Positions 33,647 through 41,440 of a stretch of DNA of 64,000 nt are shown here, piece after piece (the first letter of the stretch is position 1; each line of letters begins with the position of its first letter). The notes under the pieces were generated by a model. The model saw only the letters and a list, made by a program, of their open reading frames with translations. It ran no database searches and was not told where the DNA came from. The stretch covers positions 496,001-560,000 of the forward strand of contig CAWIGF010000003.1 of the NCBI GenBank assembly GCA_963835585.1, written 5' to 3'. The DNA comes from UBA10107 sp963835585. Lineage in GTDB: Archaea; Nanobdellota; Nanobdellia; Woesearchaeales; UBA10107. Both the position numbers and the translations under genes were made by a program.

Positions 33647-34003
33647 ATGGATCCACGTTTCAAAAAACCACTGACAGCCGAGGAGAGAGCTGCGAAGGAG
33701 CAGCAGGAAATCTCGAGGATAATGATTCCAAGGGACAGGGAAGTCTTCGGCATAGTGGAGCAGAGAGTCGGTGGTTCAAGGATGCTCGTCAAATGCTTCG
33801 ACGGAAAGACCAGAAATTGCAGGATACCCGGCAGGTTGAAGCGAAAACTTTGGGTGAGAGAAGGGGATGTAGTAATAATAGAACCGTGGGAATTCGACGG
33901 CGAGCACAAAGGGGATCTAATTTACAAATACACATCAACGCAGGTAAACTTCCTGAAAAACAAAGGATACTTGTCGCAAATGAGCGAGCTTGAAGAATTC
34001 TAG
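33647..34003 (+). CDS. eif1A: Translation initiation factor 1A (aIF1A), 118 aa
   Basis: The OB-fold core with GIVEQRVGGSRMLVKCFDGKTRNCRIPG and the following KRKLWVREGDVVIIEP matches aIF1A/eIF1A, which stimulates initiator tRNA and mRNA binding to the small subunit. The TATA box (atctttataaat) is 30 bases upstream. Confidence 0.95.
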   Translation: MDPRFKKPLTAEERAAKEQQEISRIMIPRDREVFGIVEQRVGGSRMLVKCFDGKTRNCRIPGRLKRKLWVREGDVVIIEPWEFDGEHKGDLIYKYTSTQVNFLKNKGYLSQMSELEEF

Positions 34004-34365
34004 ACTCTTAACGGAATTAATCTATTTTCCTTATCAGCAAGAACTGCTTCATCCTTTAGTTTGTCGACATTTTTCTCGATATCATTAATTCTCTTTTCAA
34101 GGTAATATATCAGGACTTTTACTGGAATAGTCGTTGTCTTTATTCTTCTCAAGTCAGCTATGATTAGTCCTTTCAAGGCTTTTATCTTCCATCCAAAACG
34201 ACGCGCCCCCTTAACTTTGTATTTTTTGAACAAATTCGCCCTTTGAATCAAGCAATCAAAACTCTTGTTCAGCTCATCTATTGAAGAACCATTTTCCAAT
34301 TTTTTCTTTATGTCTTCTAATTCCCTTCCTGCCATGACTGCGGCCATAATAACATCTTGATACAT
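34000..34365 (-). CDS. Hypothetical basic helical protein, 121 aa
   Basis: The start MYQDVIMAAVMAGRELEDIKK at 34365 lies about 25 bases after a TATA box (ctttatatatt on the minus strand, about 34384-34394); the longer frame upstream is ignored. Mostly helical with many lysines (KKYKVKGARRFGWKIKALK) and a heptad-like C-terminal half. Could bind nucleic acid; no family recognised. Overlaps aIF1A by four bases (convergent). Confidence 0.55.
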   Translation of the reverse strand: MYQDVIMAAVMAGRELEDIKKKLENGSSIDELNKSFDCLIQRANLFKKYKVKGARRFGWKIKALKGLIIADLRRIKTTTIPVKVLIYYLEKRINDIEKNVDKLKDEAVLADKENRLIPLRV

Positions 34366-34436
34366 GAATCTGCTGAAGTAAAAACAATATATAAAGATTA
34401 GCAATATTTATAAGAGAAGGGAGAGAAATAAGCGAT

Positions 34437-34898
34437 ATGAAATGTCCTTTCTGTGGAAGCGAGGAGACTCGTGTTTCTGATAAGCGCGAGGCTGAAGACG
34501 GTACCATAACAAGAAGGAGAAGGGAGTGCCTCAAGTGCAAGAAAAGATTCACGACATATGAGAAGATTGAGAATATTGACCTGACGATCATAAAAAAAGA
34601 TGGGACAAGAGAGATGTATGACAGGCAGAAGCTCACGAACGGAATATTACGGGCATGCGAAAAGAGACAAATAAGCAGGGAAGTCATTGACGAAGCTGTG
34701 AAGGACATCGAGCAGGAAATACTCAACAAGGAAAGCAAGGAAATACCTAGCAAGGTCATAGGCGAATTGGTCATAGAAAAACTGAAGGCGATAGATAAGG
34801 TCGCATATATCAGGTTCGCATCCGTCTACAAGGATTTCGCCGATGTAGAGGATTTCAAGAAAGAACTAGATGAGTTGATTTCTAAACGGGCAAAATGA
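34437..34898 (+). CDS. nrdR: NrdR-type transcriptional repressor, 153 aa
   Basis: An N-terminal zinc ribbon (CPFCGS near residue 3 and CLKCKKRF near residue 32) is followed by an ATP-cone domain (IKKDGTREMYDRQKL...). The layout and length match bacterial NrdR, the ATP/dATP-responsive repressor of ribonucleotide reductase genes. No ribonucleotide reductase is in the window. The TATA box (aatatttataag) is 28 bases upstream. Confidence 0.92.
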   Translation: MKCPFCGSEETRVSDKREAEDGTITRRRRECLKCKKRFTTYEKIENIDLTIIKKDGTREMYDRQKLTNGILRACEKRQISREVIDEAVKDIEQEILNKESKEIPSKVIGELVIEKLKAIDKVAYIRFASVYKDFADVEDFKKELDELISKRAK

Positions 34899-35354
34899 TT
34901 ACCTGAACTCGTCGTAAATCAAAAGCAAAATCCCTATGCATATTGCCGAATCAGCTATGTTGAACGCCGGCCAGAAGCTGAAATATATGAAATCAGTAAC
35001 GTAGCCGAAAACGATTCTATCGATCACATTTCCAATTATTCCGCTAATTATCAGAGCAAAACATATTTTCTCAAAATCCGTGCCTATTTTATCCCAGAAA
35101 AATAATATGAGACCAAGGATAATCAGCGAGATGAAGACAAGGGATGCGTTGAAATTCTGGAATGTCCCGAATCCCGCTCCTGTGTTCTGTATGAACGTTA
35201 TTGAGAGAAATTTTCCGATTACCTGTATTGGTTGATATATCTTCAGGTTGCTTCTGACTATGCTCTTCGTAACCTGGTCAAGAACGACAATCAATAAGGC
35301 GATGAGGAAGAATACGCTACCAGATCTTCTTTGTTTGTTTGGTTTCTTCTGCAT
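34899..35354 (-). CDS. lspA: Signal peptidase II (prolipoprotein signal peptidase), 151 aa
   Basis: Four predicted membrane helices. The conserved LDQVTK, FIQNTGAGFG and the catalytic aspartates in GNVIDR and FNIADSAICIG are present. Would cleave lipoprotein signal peptides before the lipid-modified Cys in the membrane. The end is immediately next to the nrdR stop (convergent), and the start overlaps the upstream gene by 38 bases. Confidence 0.95.
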   Translation of the reverse strand: MQKKPNKQRRSGSVFFLIALLIVVLDQVTKSIVRSNLKIYQPIQVIGKFLSITFIQNTGAGFGTFQNFNASLVFISLIILGLILFFWDKIGTDFEKICFALIISGIIGNVIDRIVFGYVTDFIYFSFWPAFNIADSAICIGILLLIYDEFR

Positions 35355-35679
35355 TTTGCTCCAAAGAATTAAGTCGCTGATTTATCAGATCAAGCATCGC
35401 CTTGATCGTATCCAATTTCGCGGATATCACCTGCATGTCTGTTGACTGGACCGGCAGAGGAGCTTGCTGTCTTTGAACAGATTGCTGCGATTCGTAAAGA
35501 TTTTTTCGCTCAGTGCTTTCTGCTCCAGGCGGGTTCGCAAGATTATCATAGGAAGTTACATCTTCTTGAGTTTTATCAGTTCCCAATCCAAGCCTGTCAT
35601 TCGGCAATCCAAGCTCTTTTTCAAATGCAGCTAAGTCGTCCTCTTCTTTTTTCTTTCCAAAAGGCCAGAACCACGCCAT
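35317..35679 (-). CDS. Hypothetical acidic protein with C-terminal coiled coil, 120 aa
   Basis: Starts MAWFWPFGKKKEEDDLAAF, an amphipathic aromatic N-terminus that could touch the membrane, followed by a disordered, Gln/Pro-rich middle (QSVQRQQAPLPVQS) and a coiled-coil helix (ISAKLDTIKAMLDLINQRLNSLEQNAEE). It lies directly after the 51-residue membrane protein and overlaps lspA, so it is part of the same transcript. Function unknown. Confidence 0.65.
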   Translation of the reverse strand: MAWFWPFGKKKEEDDLAAFEKELGLPNDRLGLGTDKTQEDVTSYDNLANPPGAESTERKNLYESQQSVQRQQAPLPVQSTDMQVISAKLDTIKAMLDLINQRLNSLEQNAEETKQTKKIW

Positions 35680-35835
35680 CTACAGCAACCCCACCGTCGA
35701 TGACATCGCAAGCACGCCAAGCGCTATGAATGCCAATAAGAATGCAAGCTTGATTGTCGTGAAAAAAAGCCATGAAGAAACGCGAAATATCATAAAAGCC
35801 CCGAATAGAATCAGGAACAGTATTAAGTATGACAT
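35680..35835 (-). CDS. Small membrane protein, 51 aa
   Basis: The frame from the ATG at 35835 reads MSYLILFLILFGAFMIFRVS and continues with a second hydrophobic stretch (LAFLLAFIALGVLAM). Two short helices or a hairpin. It ends immediately before the start codon of the 120-residue gene. A TATA box (cctttataaac on the minus strand, about 35858-35868) lies about 27 bases upstream, which supports its being real. Confidence 0.65.
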   Translation of the reverse strand: MSYLILFLILFGAFMIFRVSSWLFFTTIKLAFLLAFIALGVLAMSSTVGLL

Positions 35836-35900
35836 ACAGAGCATTTAATGAAAAGGAGTTTATAAAGGTTGCTTCGAAATTTACAATATGTCTATATCTT

Positions 35901-37151
35901 CTAGATTATCGTTATATTATCATTCATGACATCAGAAATCTTTGACTCAATCTCTTTTTTCATATGGGCTAGATTTATTTGCCCATAATCATATTCCACT
36001 TTTTTAATGTCGTTCTTTACTTCTTCTTCCTCGCTCTTTTCCTTATGCAACCTGTCCTTGCATGCCTCTATCCTTTTCACGACAGATTCGCTCTCTATGT
36101 GGTGGCTTATTTCTCTTATTTTCTTTTCAAGCTCCTTTTTTTTCTGCAGGAACGACTTCAAATAGGAAATGTCGAACGAATCGCATGCCTCGAGTATTTT
36201 TTCTTTCTTATCTTGCTTCAATTCTATCTTCCCATTCACAATTGCTTTCTTGATTTCCTGCACAATATCCGCGATTTTCAGTTCGACATCCTCTTCCAGC
36301 GCGTTTAGCGGACTATCCACATATCTTTTCACCAATTCCTTGTCAAGGGACATCCGCTCGTATTTCTTCAATGCGTCATTGAGCGTCGAGAAATATTTCA
36401 ATGGGTTCATTTCCACTTCACCAAGCTCTTTTTCGGCCGTTTTCTTGTCGGCGATTAAATTTCCTAGCCTCTTGTATTCAGGCCCTTCCTCAAGTTCCTT
36501 TATCTTGTTCTCGTTGTCCTTGATTTCATTCAACACATTCTTGGCCTTTTCCTTTTCTTCAATGATTTTCCTATGCAATGATTCTTTGCTTTTTGTTTTC
36601 TCTTTCAGTTCATTGACAGCATCCTTGATCTCTTGCACTTTTTCCGCTCCCGACTCCATTATTATTTTCTGGCATTGTTTTATCAAAGAATGTATCTTCA
36701 CTATGTTCTTGGAAATCAAGTTGAGTTTTTCCCCGTAGAACTGCTGGATTATCTGGTAATTTCTGAACGTGCTCTTGCTGAACTCATCCAAATGGTGTTC
36801 GAACTTTATCCCATACTTAATTACTTCTTCCATCGAATCTGGCAGGACAATAGAATCAAAGAACGCCCTTATCTTCAGAAGATAGGATTTCTTGTTGTCC
36901 TGCAGCATATGCACAGCATGTTCAGGGATATTCTTTATTTTGGGAACGGTCTCATCAAGTAATTCTATCTTCTTCTTCATTGTCTCCTTCTCATCGCTTA
37001 ATTTCTCCCTTAATGCGACTAATTTCATGGATGTTTCCTTTTCTAGGTTTTTGTAGAACGAATCGATTAGCTTTCCTACCTCATCTAAATTGACTTTTCT
37101 TACTTCCACAGCCTTCTGAGAAGGTTTCTTCAAAAAATCAAATATCCCCAT
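35901..37151 (-). CDS. Large coiled-coil protein, 416 aa
   Basis: Short N-terminus (MGIFDFLKKPSQKA) then long heptad-rich helices throughout, with few breaks, for example KELEEGPEYKRLGNLIADKK and KKVEYDYGQINLAHMKKEIE. No ATPase or catalytic motif. It may be a structural or division-related coiled coil; function unknown. A TATA box (gatttataagt, about 37174-37184) sits about 27 bases upstream of the ATG. Confidence 0.75.
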   Translation of the reverse strand: MGIFDFLKKPSQKAVEVRKVNLDEVGKLIDSFYKNLEKETSMKLVALREKLSDEKETMKKKIELLDETVPKIKNIPEHAVHMLQDNKKSYLLKIRAFFDSIVLPDSMEEVIKYGIKFEHHLDEFSKSTFRNYQIIQQFYGEKLNLISKNIVKIHSLIKQCQKIIMESGAEKVQEIKDAVNELKEKTKSKESLHRKIIEEKEKAKNVLNEIKDNENKIKELEEGPEYKRLGNLIADKKTAEKELGEVEMNPLKYFSTLNDALKKYERMSLDKELVKRYVDSPLNALEEDVELKIADIVQEIKKAIVNGKIELKQDKKEKILEACDSFDISYLKSFLQKKKELEKKIREISHHIESESVVKRIEACKDRLHKEKSEEEEVKNDIKKVEYDYGQINLAHMKKEIESKISDVMNDNITII

Positions 37152-37218
37152 GACAATAACGGCATAATCAGGACTTATAAATCTTTTTCATTCGTTATTC
37201 AAAGAAATGACAATAATA

Positions 37219-37977
37219 TCACGCTATTTTCTCGTATTTGCAGAACTCAGGGAGCATTTCCCTCATCTTTGCCGCGGCCTTTTCGCTTTCCGACGGGCCG
37301 TTGTCCTGGTTGTTTGGCATGCAATAAAGCAGGAAGATAAGCTTGTCTCCCATTGCAGCTCCAAGTATCGAGAAATTCCTTGCACACTCTATAAGATTAT
37401 ATCTCTGCATATGCAGGAATTTGTTCCCGAGAACAGTGCAGTCATAATTCTTCATGAATCGCGTGTTGCATGCGAGTATGTCACAGTCAAACTTAAGCAG
37501 CGCTTTTGCGAGGTCCCCAGATGGTCTTAGATGAATTCCATACTTATTTTGAACAACAATGTCGTCCAGGACCATTATGTGATTGTATTCAGGGGTTTGT
37601 ATGCTTTCCCTCCAGTTTTGCGGGTTATTTTCAAGCCATTCCTGTCTTGCCTTGTTTCCTATGTCCATTTTTTGCTTCTCAGATTCAATCCATGCATGCT
37701 TATCCATTTCATCAATCTGGGCAAGATTCCCCTCAAGTGTCTTCTGCTGCCTCCATTCAGGCTCTACATTATGGTAGAAACTGCACATCGCCTCCGACAT
37801 CGAGACATCCTCGCTCACAACCTCTGAATTATCTCTCTCTGCCTTGCGCCTTTCGGATTCGATACGATAATTGTCGAGGGTTTTGAAATATTTGTGATCA
37901 AGAATGGCTCTAAGCACGTCATAAGTGAGATTTTCATCCCTCAACAAATTATCCGTCGCTTGATGTCCTGTATCCAT
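37219..37977 (-). CDS. Protein with C-terminal HPr-like phosphocarrier domain, 252 aa
   Basis: The first ~130 residues are charged and helical (KAERDNSEV, KARQEWLENNPQNW). The C-terminal part (about residues 138-235) resembles HPr of the phosphotransferase system: IVVQNKYGIHLRPSGDLAKA, matching the HPr pattern N-x-x-G-x-H-x-R-P with the phospho-His, then FDCDI and near the end GAAMGDKLIFLL. The usual C-terminal helix appears as SESEKAAAKMREML. Enzyme I and EII partners are not in the window. A GGAAAAAGG stretch before the ATG may bind the ribosome. Confidence 0.6.
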   Translation of the reverse strand: MDTGHQATDNLLRDENLTYDVLRAILDHKYFKTLDNYRIESERRKAERDNSEVVSEDVSMSEAMCSFYHNVEPEWRQQKTLEGNLAQIDEMDKHAWIESEKQKMDIGNKARQEWLENNPQNWRESIQTPEYNHIMVLDDIVVQNKYGIHLRPSGDLAKALLKFDCDILACNTRFMKNYDCTVLGNKFLHMQRYNLIECARNFSILGAAMGDKLIFLLYCMPNNQDNGPSESEKAAAKMREMLPEFCKYEKIA

Positions 37978-38169
37978 GGCCTTTTTCCTCGACTGCTCCT
38001 TGCTTTATCTCCCAAACAAATATTTAATCCCGGCGATAGCAAAGATAGTCCGCATAGTGAAGAACACGGTTCTCGTACTCGAAAAACCCATATGCTTCTT
38101 CCATTTTATCACTCATAATGACAGCAACAATATATTATTGCGTACATGATAATCAATATGCATATATAT

Positions 38170-39135
38170 TCAATTCGTTTCCAGCAGCGCTTCGTGATTG
38201 ATTGCCATAAGAGGCTCCAATGAATCCCATATCCTTGACGTGACGTCGTACAACGAAAACAGCACCTTGAAATCTATGGCCTGCGCATTCTTCTCGACAA
38301 TCCCGTCTATGGCGTCAAAAATAACATGGGCATCCACGGCGCATTTGTTCGCGCGCTCTATCGTGAATTTGCAGTATGTGTGATAGAACAAGTCGAGCAG
38401 GGTAATAGTCTTGTTGAATATACCCATTACTACTTTGCTTATCTCCTTGTTCTTGATAAAATTGTAATAAATATCTCGGTAGATGTCCCCTATCTGTTCT
38501 ATCCGCTCGACCAGCGAGTACACAAATATGCTCTTCTGATATTCGCTGTAGCCGCGCTCAGCAAGTATCCGTATGCAGAAATTTGTCGTCTGGTTTATCA
38601 GATTGTCCATGAGCGATATTTCATCCTTTCTTGTGTCGTCTCCCTTTCTGATAGACTCATAGATTTCGCTGGCCATCATCTTCAAATCCAGGAACGACTG
38701 ATTCAGGCTCCTGTCGAATTCCTCTGGCAGTATCTGCGCTTTCTGCTCTGCGATCACAAAATTTCCCTTCTTTGTGTTTTTTATGTCCACAAGATCTATC
38801 CCTGTGTACGAATCAAGAGAATTCTTTATCAGATTTATGTCCTCACGAACATGGTCCCTGAATCTTTTCTTTCCTTCGTCATATTTTATTGAGAAGTTCG
38901 AGTACCCTGTCTTGTACAAAACACCTAATGCTCTTAATGCAAGGTGGCTGAATTTTGATATGTCGAAAACGGCCGATTTGTGGCTGGCTTTCTCCTGGAC
39001 TCCGATCTGGAGATGATCACCGACTTCCTGGACATCAATCTCCTCCTTGTCTTTCAGTTCAAATCTCCTGACCCAATCTGCAGGCAATGACACGACTATG
39101 GAAGAAGGCCCCATGCGCATCAATTTTCGCTTCAT
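38170..39135 (-). CDS. AbrB-like DNA-binding domain plus PhoU domain, 321 aa
   Basis: N-terminal ~45 residues (MKRKLMRMGPSSIVVSLPAD...VQEVGDHLQIGV) form a SpoVT/AbrB-like swapped-hairpin DNA-binding domain. The rest is all-helical and carries PhoU-type repeats (ETYESIRKGDD-like segments near residue 185 and 290), typical of archaeal phosphate uptake regulators. The ATG at 39135 lies about 25 bases after the TATA-like element near 39160, so the TTG at 39144 is not used. No phosphate transport gene adjoins. Confidence 0.8.
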   Translation of the reverse strand: MKRKLMRMGPSSIVVSLPADWVRRFELKDKEEIDVQEVGDHLQIGVQEKASHKSAVFDISKFSHLALRALGVLYKTGYSNFSIKYDEGKKRFRDHVREDINLIKNSLDSYTGIDLVDIKNTKKGNFVIAEQKAQILPEEFDRSLNQSFLDLKMMASEIYESIRKGDDTRKDEISLMDNLINQTTNFCIRILAERGYSEYQKSIFVYSLVERIEQIGDIYRDIYYNFIKNKEISKVVMGIFNKTITLLDLFYHTYCKFTIERANKCAVDAHVIFDAIDGIVEKNAQAIDFKVLFSLYDVTSRIWDSLEPLMAINHEALLETN

Positions 39136-39296
39136 ACGGCCCAATATGGATTATTAAATATATAAATGTTTACCAATATAATATAGACTAGTCTATATAT
39201 TGATGCATAGTGTCGTATATTCAATATATTTTTTTGCGAGATATTACTAATAATGATTTATTTCTGCCATGATTACCTATTTTATCAGAATCCTAA

Positions 39297-39680
39297 TCAA
39301 ACTAAAATAGCGTTCAGAAATCCCTGCTGACCAGGCCTTGATGTTATCCTTGCTTTTCCCTTCGAAGTCTGGACTATTACTCCCCTTGTGAGGATGTTAC
39401 GCCTGACGTACTGCGAATTCGCAGGATTTTCGAGTACTGTCTCGACATCGACAATTGAATATTTTTTTGTCTTGGGATCGTAAAGATTTACTTTGTTTGC
39501 ATCCAATGACTTTATCTTATTTATGCCGCTTCTGGCTCTTACGACCTTTATTTTAGCCGCTCCCAATTTTGTGAGGACTGGAGGCCTTGCAAGCTCGTAC
39601 TGCTTGGGCTTCCTAAATGATATGTATTTGGCCCCGCTTCCAGAACGCTTTGTGATGCCCCTTGTCTTTATAGATGCCAT
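39297..39680 (-). CDS. rps8e: Ribosomal protein S8e, 127 aa
   Basis: MASIKTRGITKRSGSGAKY opening, LTKLGAAKIKVVRARSG, the VLENPANSQYVRRNILTRG core and SRPGQQGFLNAIL ending are the S8e signature. A TATA box (tatttataaatg on the minus strand, about 39701-39713) lies 27 bases before the ATG, so the promoter survives the insertion sequence 53 bases upstream. The frame is open through the start codon into the transposase (see IS). Confidence 0.96.
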   Translation of the reverse strand: MASIKTRGITKRSGSGAKYISFRKPKQYELARPPVLTKLGAAKIKVVRARSGINKIKSLDANKVNLYDPKTKKYSIVDVETVLENPANSQYVRRNILTRGVIVQTSKGKARITSRPGQQGFLNAILV

Positions 39681-39700
39681 GGTATTTTTGCTTGGATACT

Positions 39701-39713
39701 CATTTATAAATAT
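39701..39713 (-). promoter_or_regulatory. TATA box of rps8e, retained between IS and gene
   Basis: attTATAAAtg on the minus strand, centred 27 bases upstream of the rps8e ATG. The IS left end is only about 20 bases further upstream, so basal promoter function is preserved but any upstream control element was displaced. Confidence 0.7.
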
Positions 39714-39724
39714 TACTGTGTTTT

Positions 39725-39733
39725 TGGCTGATA
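39725..39733. repeat. Target-site duplication, left copy (tggctgata)
   Basis: Nine bases identical to 40624-40632, directly outside the terminal inverted repeat. Confidence 0.85.
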
Positions 39734-40538
39734 GGCTCTGTCCTAAAAGTCGGTAAAGCCAAGAAAATAAGTTATGGCAGACTAGCCGCAAATATACTTC
39801 TGTGCGGATTGTCCGCACAGTTTTGGAGCTGACACTAGCTCCAAACTTGCGTTTTATACTGCTGTTGCTTGATTCAACAAGCGATCTTCGATGATACGTT
39901 CTCAATCGATACTGCCTCGCCATTTTCTTACGATAACGACCTCGCTTTGCGTTCTTTTTCGCTGGAACCATGAGCACCATGTTGTGCTCATGCGCAAACT
40001 TGAACAAATACTCGGCAGAATATCCTTTGTCTGCCACAGCAATCCTCGGATTACTGTTTTTTAAGAGAAATTTCGCATCCTTGATGTCGTGTGCTGGAAG
40101 CACACGAATCTTCGCAGCGCAGAATTTCTTTTTTCGCGTGTCGAATGCTGTGCTTAGTTTGATGGGAATACAAGGGAAATTCCCGTCGATGCGCTTCAGA
40201 TAATGATAGCTCGGATTTGTCCTCGACAAACCTGTGCTGTCGATGGCAACGAGATGCGAGTTGCCACAAGTTATGCTCAATATTTTCTGCCAGAAAGCTG
40301 TATCGAGTTTTGCAGCGGTATACTGCAACGCTGATTTGCTTGGGCATCGTATGCCAAGCAAATCGCAGTGTTCCCGGACCCTGCGATAGGACAATCTGCA
40401 ATATGCCTTGATGATCAGTGCGTGCAAATGCTCCAGAAATTCATACGTCTTCGGTCCGAAATGGTGCAGCCATCTCGGACAGCCCAATCTCCTCAACAAA
40501 CGCTTAAGTTTTTGTATTAGTTTTGTTTCTTTTCCCAT
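39734..40538 (-). CDS. DDE transposase (IS4/IS5 superfamily)
   Basis: Catalytic residues appear in VAIDSTG (first Asp), IAVADKGYS (second Asp) and YHRRSLVESSNSSIKRKFG, where Y-2-R-3-E-6-K is the exact signature of this superfamily. An N-terminal helical region (LRRLGCPRWLHHFGPKTYEF) likely binds DNA ends. The ATG at 40538 is taken (a GTG at 40550 is also in frame). No stop codon occurs within the element: the frame runs through the left inverted repeat and the duplicated target, in frame into S8e, making an open frame to 39297. Confidence 0.9.
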
Positions 40539-40584
40539 GTGGGGGTTCACTCCCCACCCCAGAACAGCCTAGCGGCTGTCTGGG
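40539..40584 (-). promoter_or_regulatory. Two hairpins upstream of the transposase start
   Basis: GTGGGG/CCCCAC (40539-40557, 6-pair stem) is immediately before the ATG, and CCCAG-a-ACAGCC/GGCTGTCTGGG (40558-40584, 11 pairs with one bulge, loop tagc) lies just upstream. In RNA they would fold over the start region. Similar structures shield transposase translation from outside transcripts in other IS elements (inference). Confidence 0.6.
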
Positions 40585-40623
40585 TTATTAGTTTTATGAA
40601 TTACAGAGATTTAGGACAGAGCC

Positions 40624-40632
40624 TGGCTGATA
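40624..40632. repeat. Target-site duplication, right copy (tggctgata)
   Basis: Matches 39725-39733; the two copies imply a 9-base staggered cut during insertion. Confidence 0.85.
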
Positions 40633-40689
40633 GTAACATTTATATAGCGTTACCAGGTTTTAGAATCTATAATTTGAGGGGTAATTACT

Positions 40690-40926
40690 ATGAACGAAAT
40701 GGAATCATCAAGGCCTCTGGATGCCTTAAACAAGTCACGGAACAAGAAAGTCCTTGTTGAACTGAAGAACAACAAGCAGTACGTAGGCAAGCTCAACTCA
40801 TTCGATATCCACATAAATGTTGTATTGGACGAAGCAGAAGAACGATTCGAAGGCGAAGTGAAGAGAAAGCTTGGCACTGTTTTCTTGCGGGGAGATACAA
40901 TAACAATAATAGTACCAACGGAGTAA
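40690..40926 (+). CDS. LSm/Sm-like RNA-binding protein, 78 aa
   Basis: Sm1 motif (KKVLVELKNNKQYVGKLNSFD, with D and N residues of the fold) and Sm2 motif (LGTVFLRGDTITIIV, the conserved RGD). Archaeal Sm proteins form seven-membered rings that bind U-rich RNA. It precedes L37e by one base as in many archaea. TATA (atttatatag, about 40638-40648), then a leader with GAGGGG before the ATG. Confidence 0.95.
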   Translation: MNEMESSRPLDALNKSRNKKVLVELKNNKQYVGKLNSFDIHINVVLDEAEERFEGEVKRKLGTVFLRGDTITIIVPTE

Positions 40927-40927
40927 A

Positions 40928-41092
40928 ATGACAAAGGGATCAGTTTCTCAGGGAAAAAGATCTAAGAACATAATGATGATAGCGTGCAGGAGATGCGGCA
41001 CGCGAACATTTCATGTTACGAAGAAGAAATGCTCAAGTTGCGGGTTCGGAAAAAGTGCACGCATGAGAAAATACGCCTGGCAGAAGAAATAA
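40928..41092 (+). CDS. rpl37e: Ribosomal protein L37e, 54 aa
   Basis: Short basic zinc-binding protein with CRRCG and CSSCGFG, the two CxxC pairs, and the closing SARMRKYAWQKK. Starts one base after the LSm stop. The neighbouring LSm-L37e pair is a known archaeal arrangement. Confidence 0.93.
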   Translation: MTKGSVSQGKRSKNIMMIACRRCGTRTFHVTKKKCSSCGFGKSARMRKYAWQKK

Positions 41093-41147
41093 CTGATTTC
41101 TAAACATCAATACATTTAAAAACAAAATACAAGTAGATTTCTTTAAC

Positions 41148-41253
41148 GCGGGGTTGCCAGAGCGGTCAAATGGGACAGGTTTAGGGGAGCTCAAAAGCAT
41201 CTAAGAACCCTGTTGGCTTAGTGCCTTCGCAGGTTCGAATCCTGTGCCCCGCA
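41148..41253 (+). tRNA. tRNA-Leu (anticodon TAG) with 22-nt intron
   Basis: Acceptor GCGGGGT/GCCCCGC (one T-G pair), long variable arm (about 41214-41228, GGC/GCC stem), T-arm GCAGG-TTCGAAT-CCTGT, discriminator A. The anticodon stem ACAGG/CCTGT encloses loop TTTAGG plus C, giving TAG. An intron of about 22 bases (41186-41207) follows position 37; TTAG of the loop pairs with CTAA of the intron as the central helix of a bulge-helix-bulge. The exact cut may shift by one or two bases. Confidence 0.88.
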
Positions 41254-41440
41254 AGTTTTTGGATTTTGATATTTTTTGGATAAATTATCACAACATTTTT
41301 TAGTACTATCCAGAAACAAAAAAGAAATATTTTGTTGATTATAATTCAGAACAAATGTGTTTGAAATCCATTAGATTTAAATATTAATTACTTGGAAGAT
41401 ATAATTGGAAAAGGCTATTTGGGTTTAAAAAAGAGGACAT

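Larger units (their letters stand above)
39734..40623 (-). mobile_element. Insertion sequence, IS4/IS5 superfamily, 890 bp
   Basis: Perfect 14-base terminal inverted repeats: GGCTCTGTCCTAAA at 39734-39747 and its complement at 40610-40623. Both ends are flanked by a 9-base direct repeat, tggctgata. It carries one DDE transposase on the minus strand. The 9-base duplication and size fit IS5-related groups such as IS903; family assignment rests on the transposase. The element sits between the divergent genes rps8e and LSm and looks recently inserted because both repeats are intact. Confidence 0.93.

Noticed and set aside
36169..36738. Plus-strand frame of 189 codons opposite the coiled-coil gene
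   Set aside because: Same antisense effect of a Lys/Glu-rich coding strand; the TATA box and start of the minus-strand gene are convincing.
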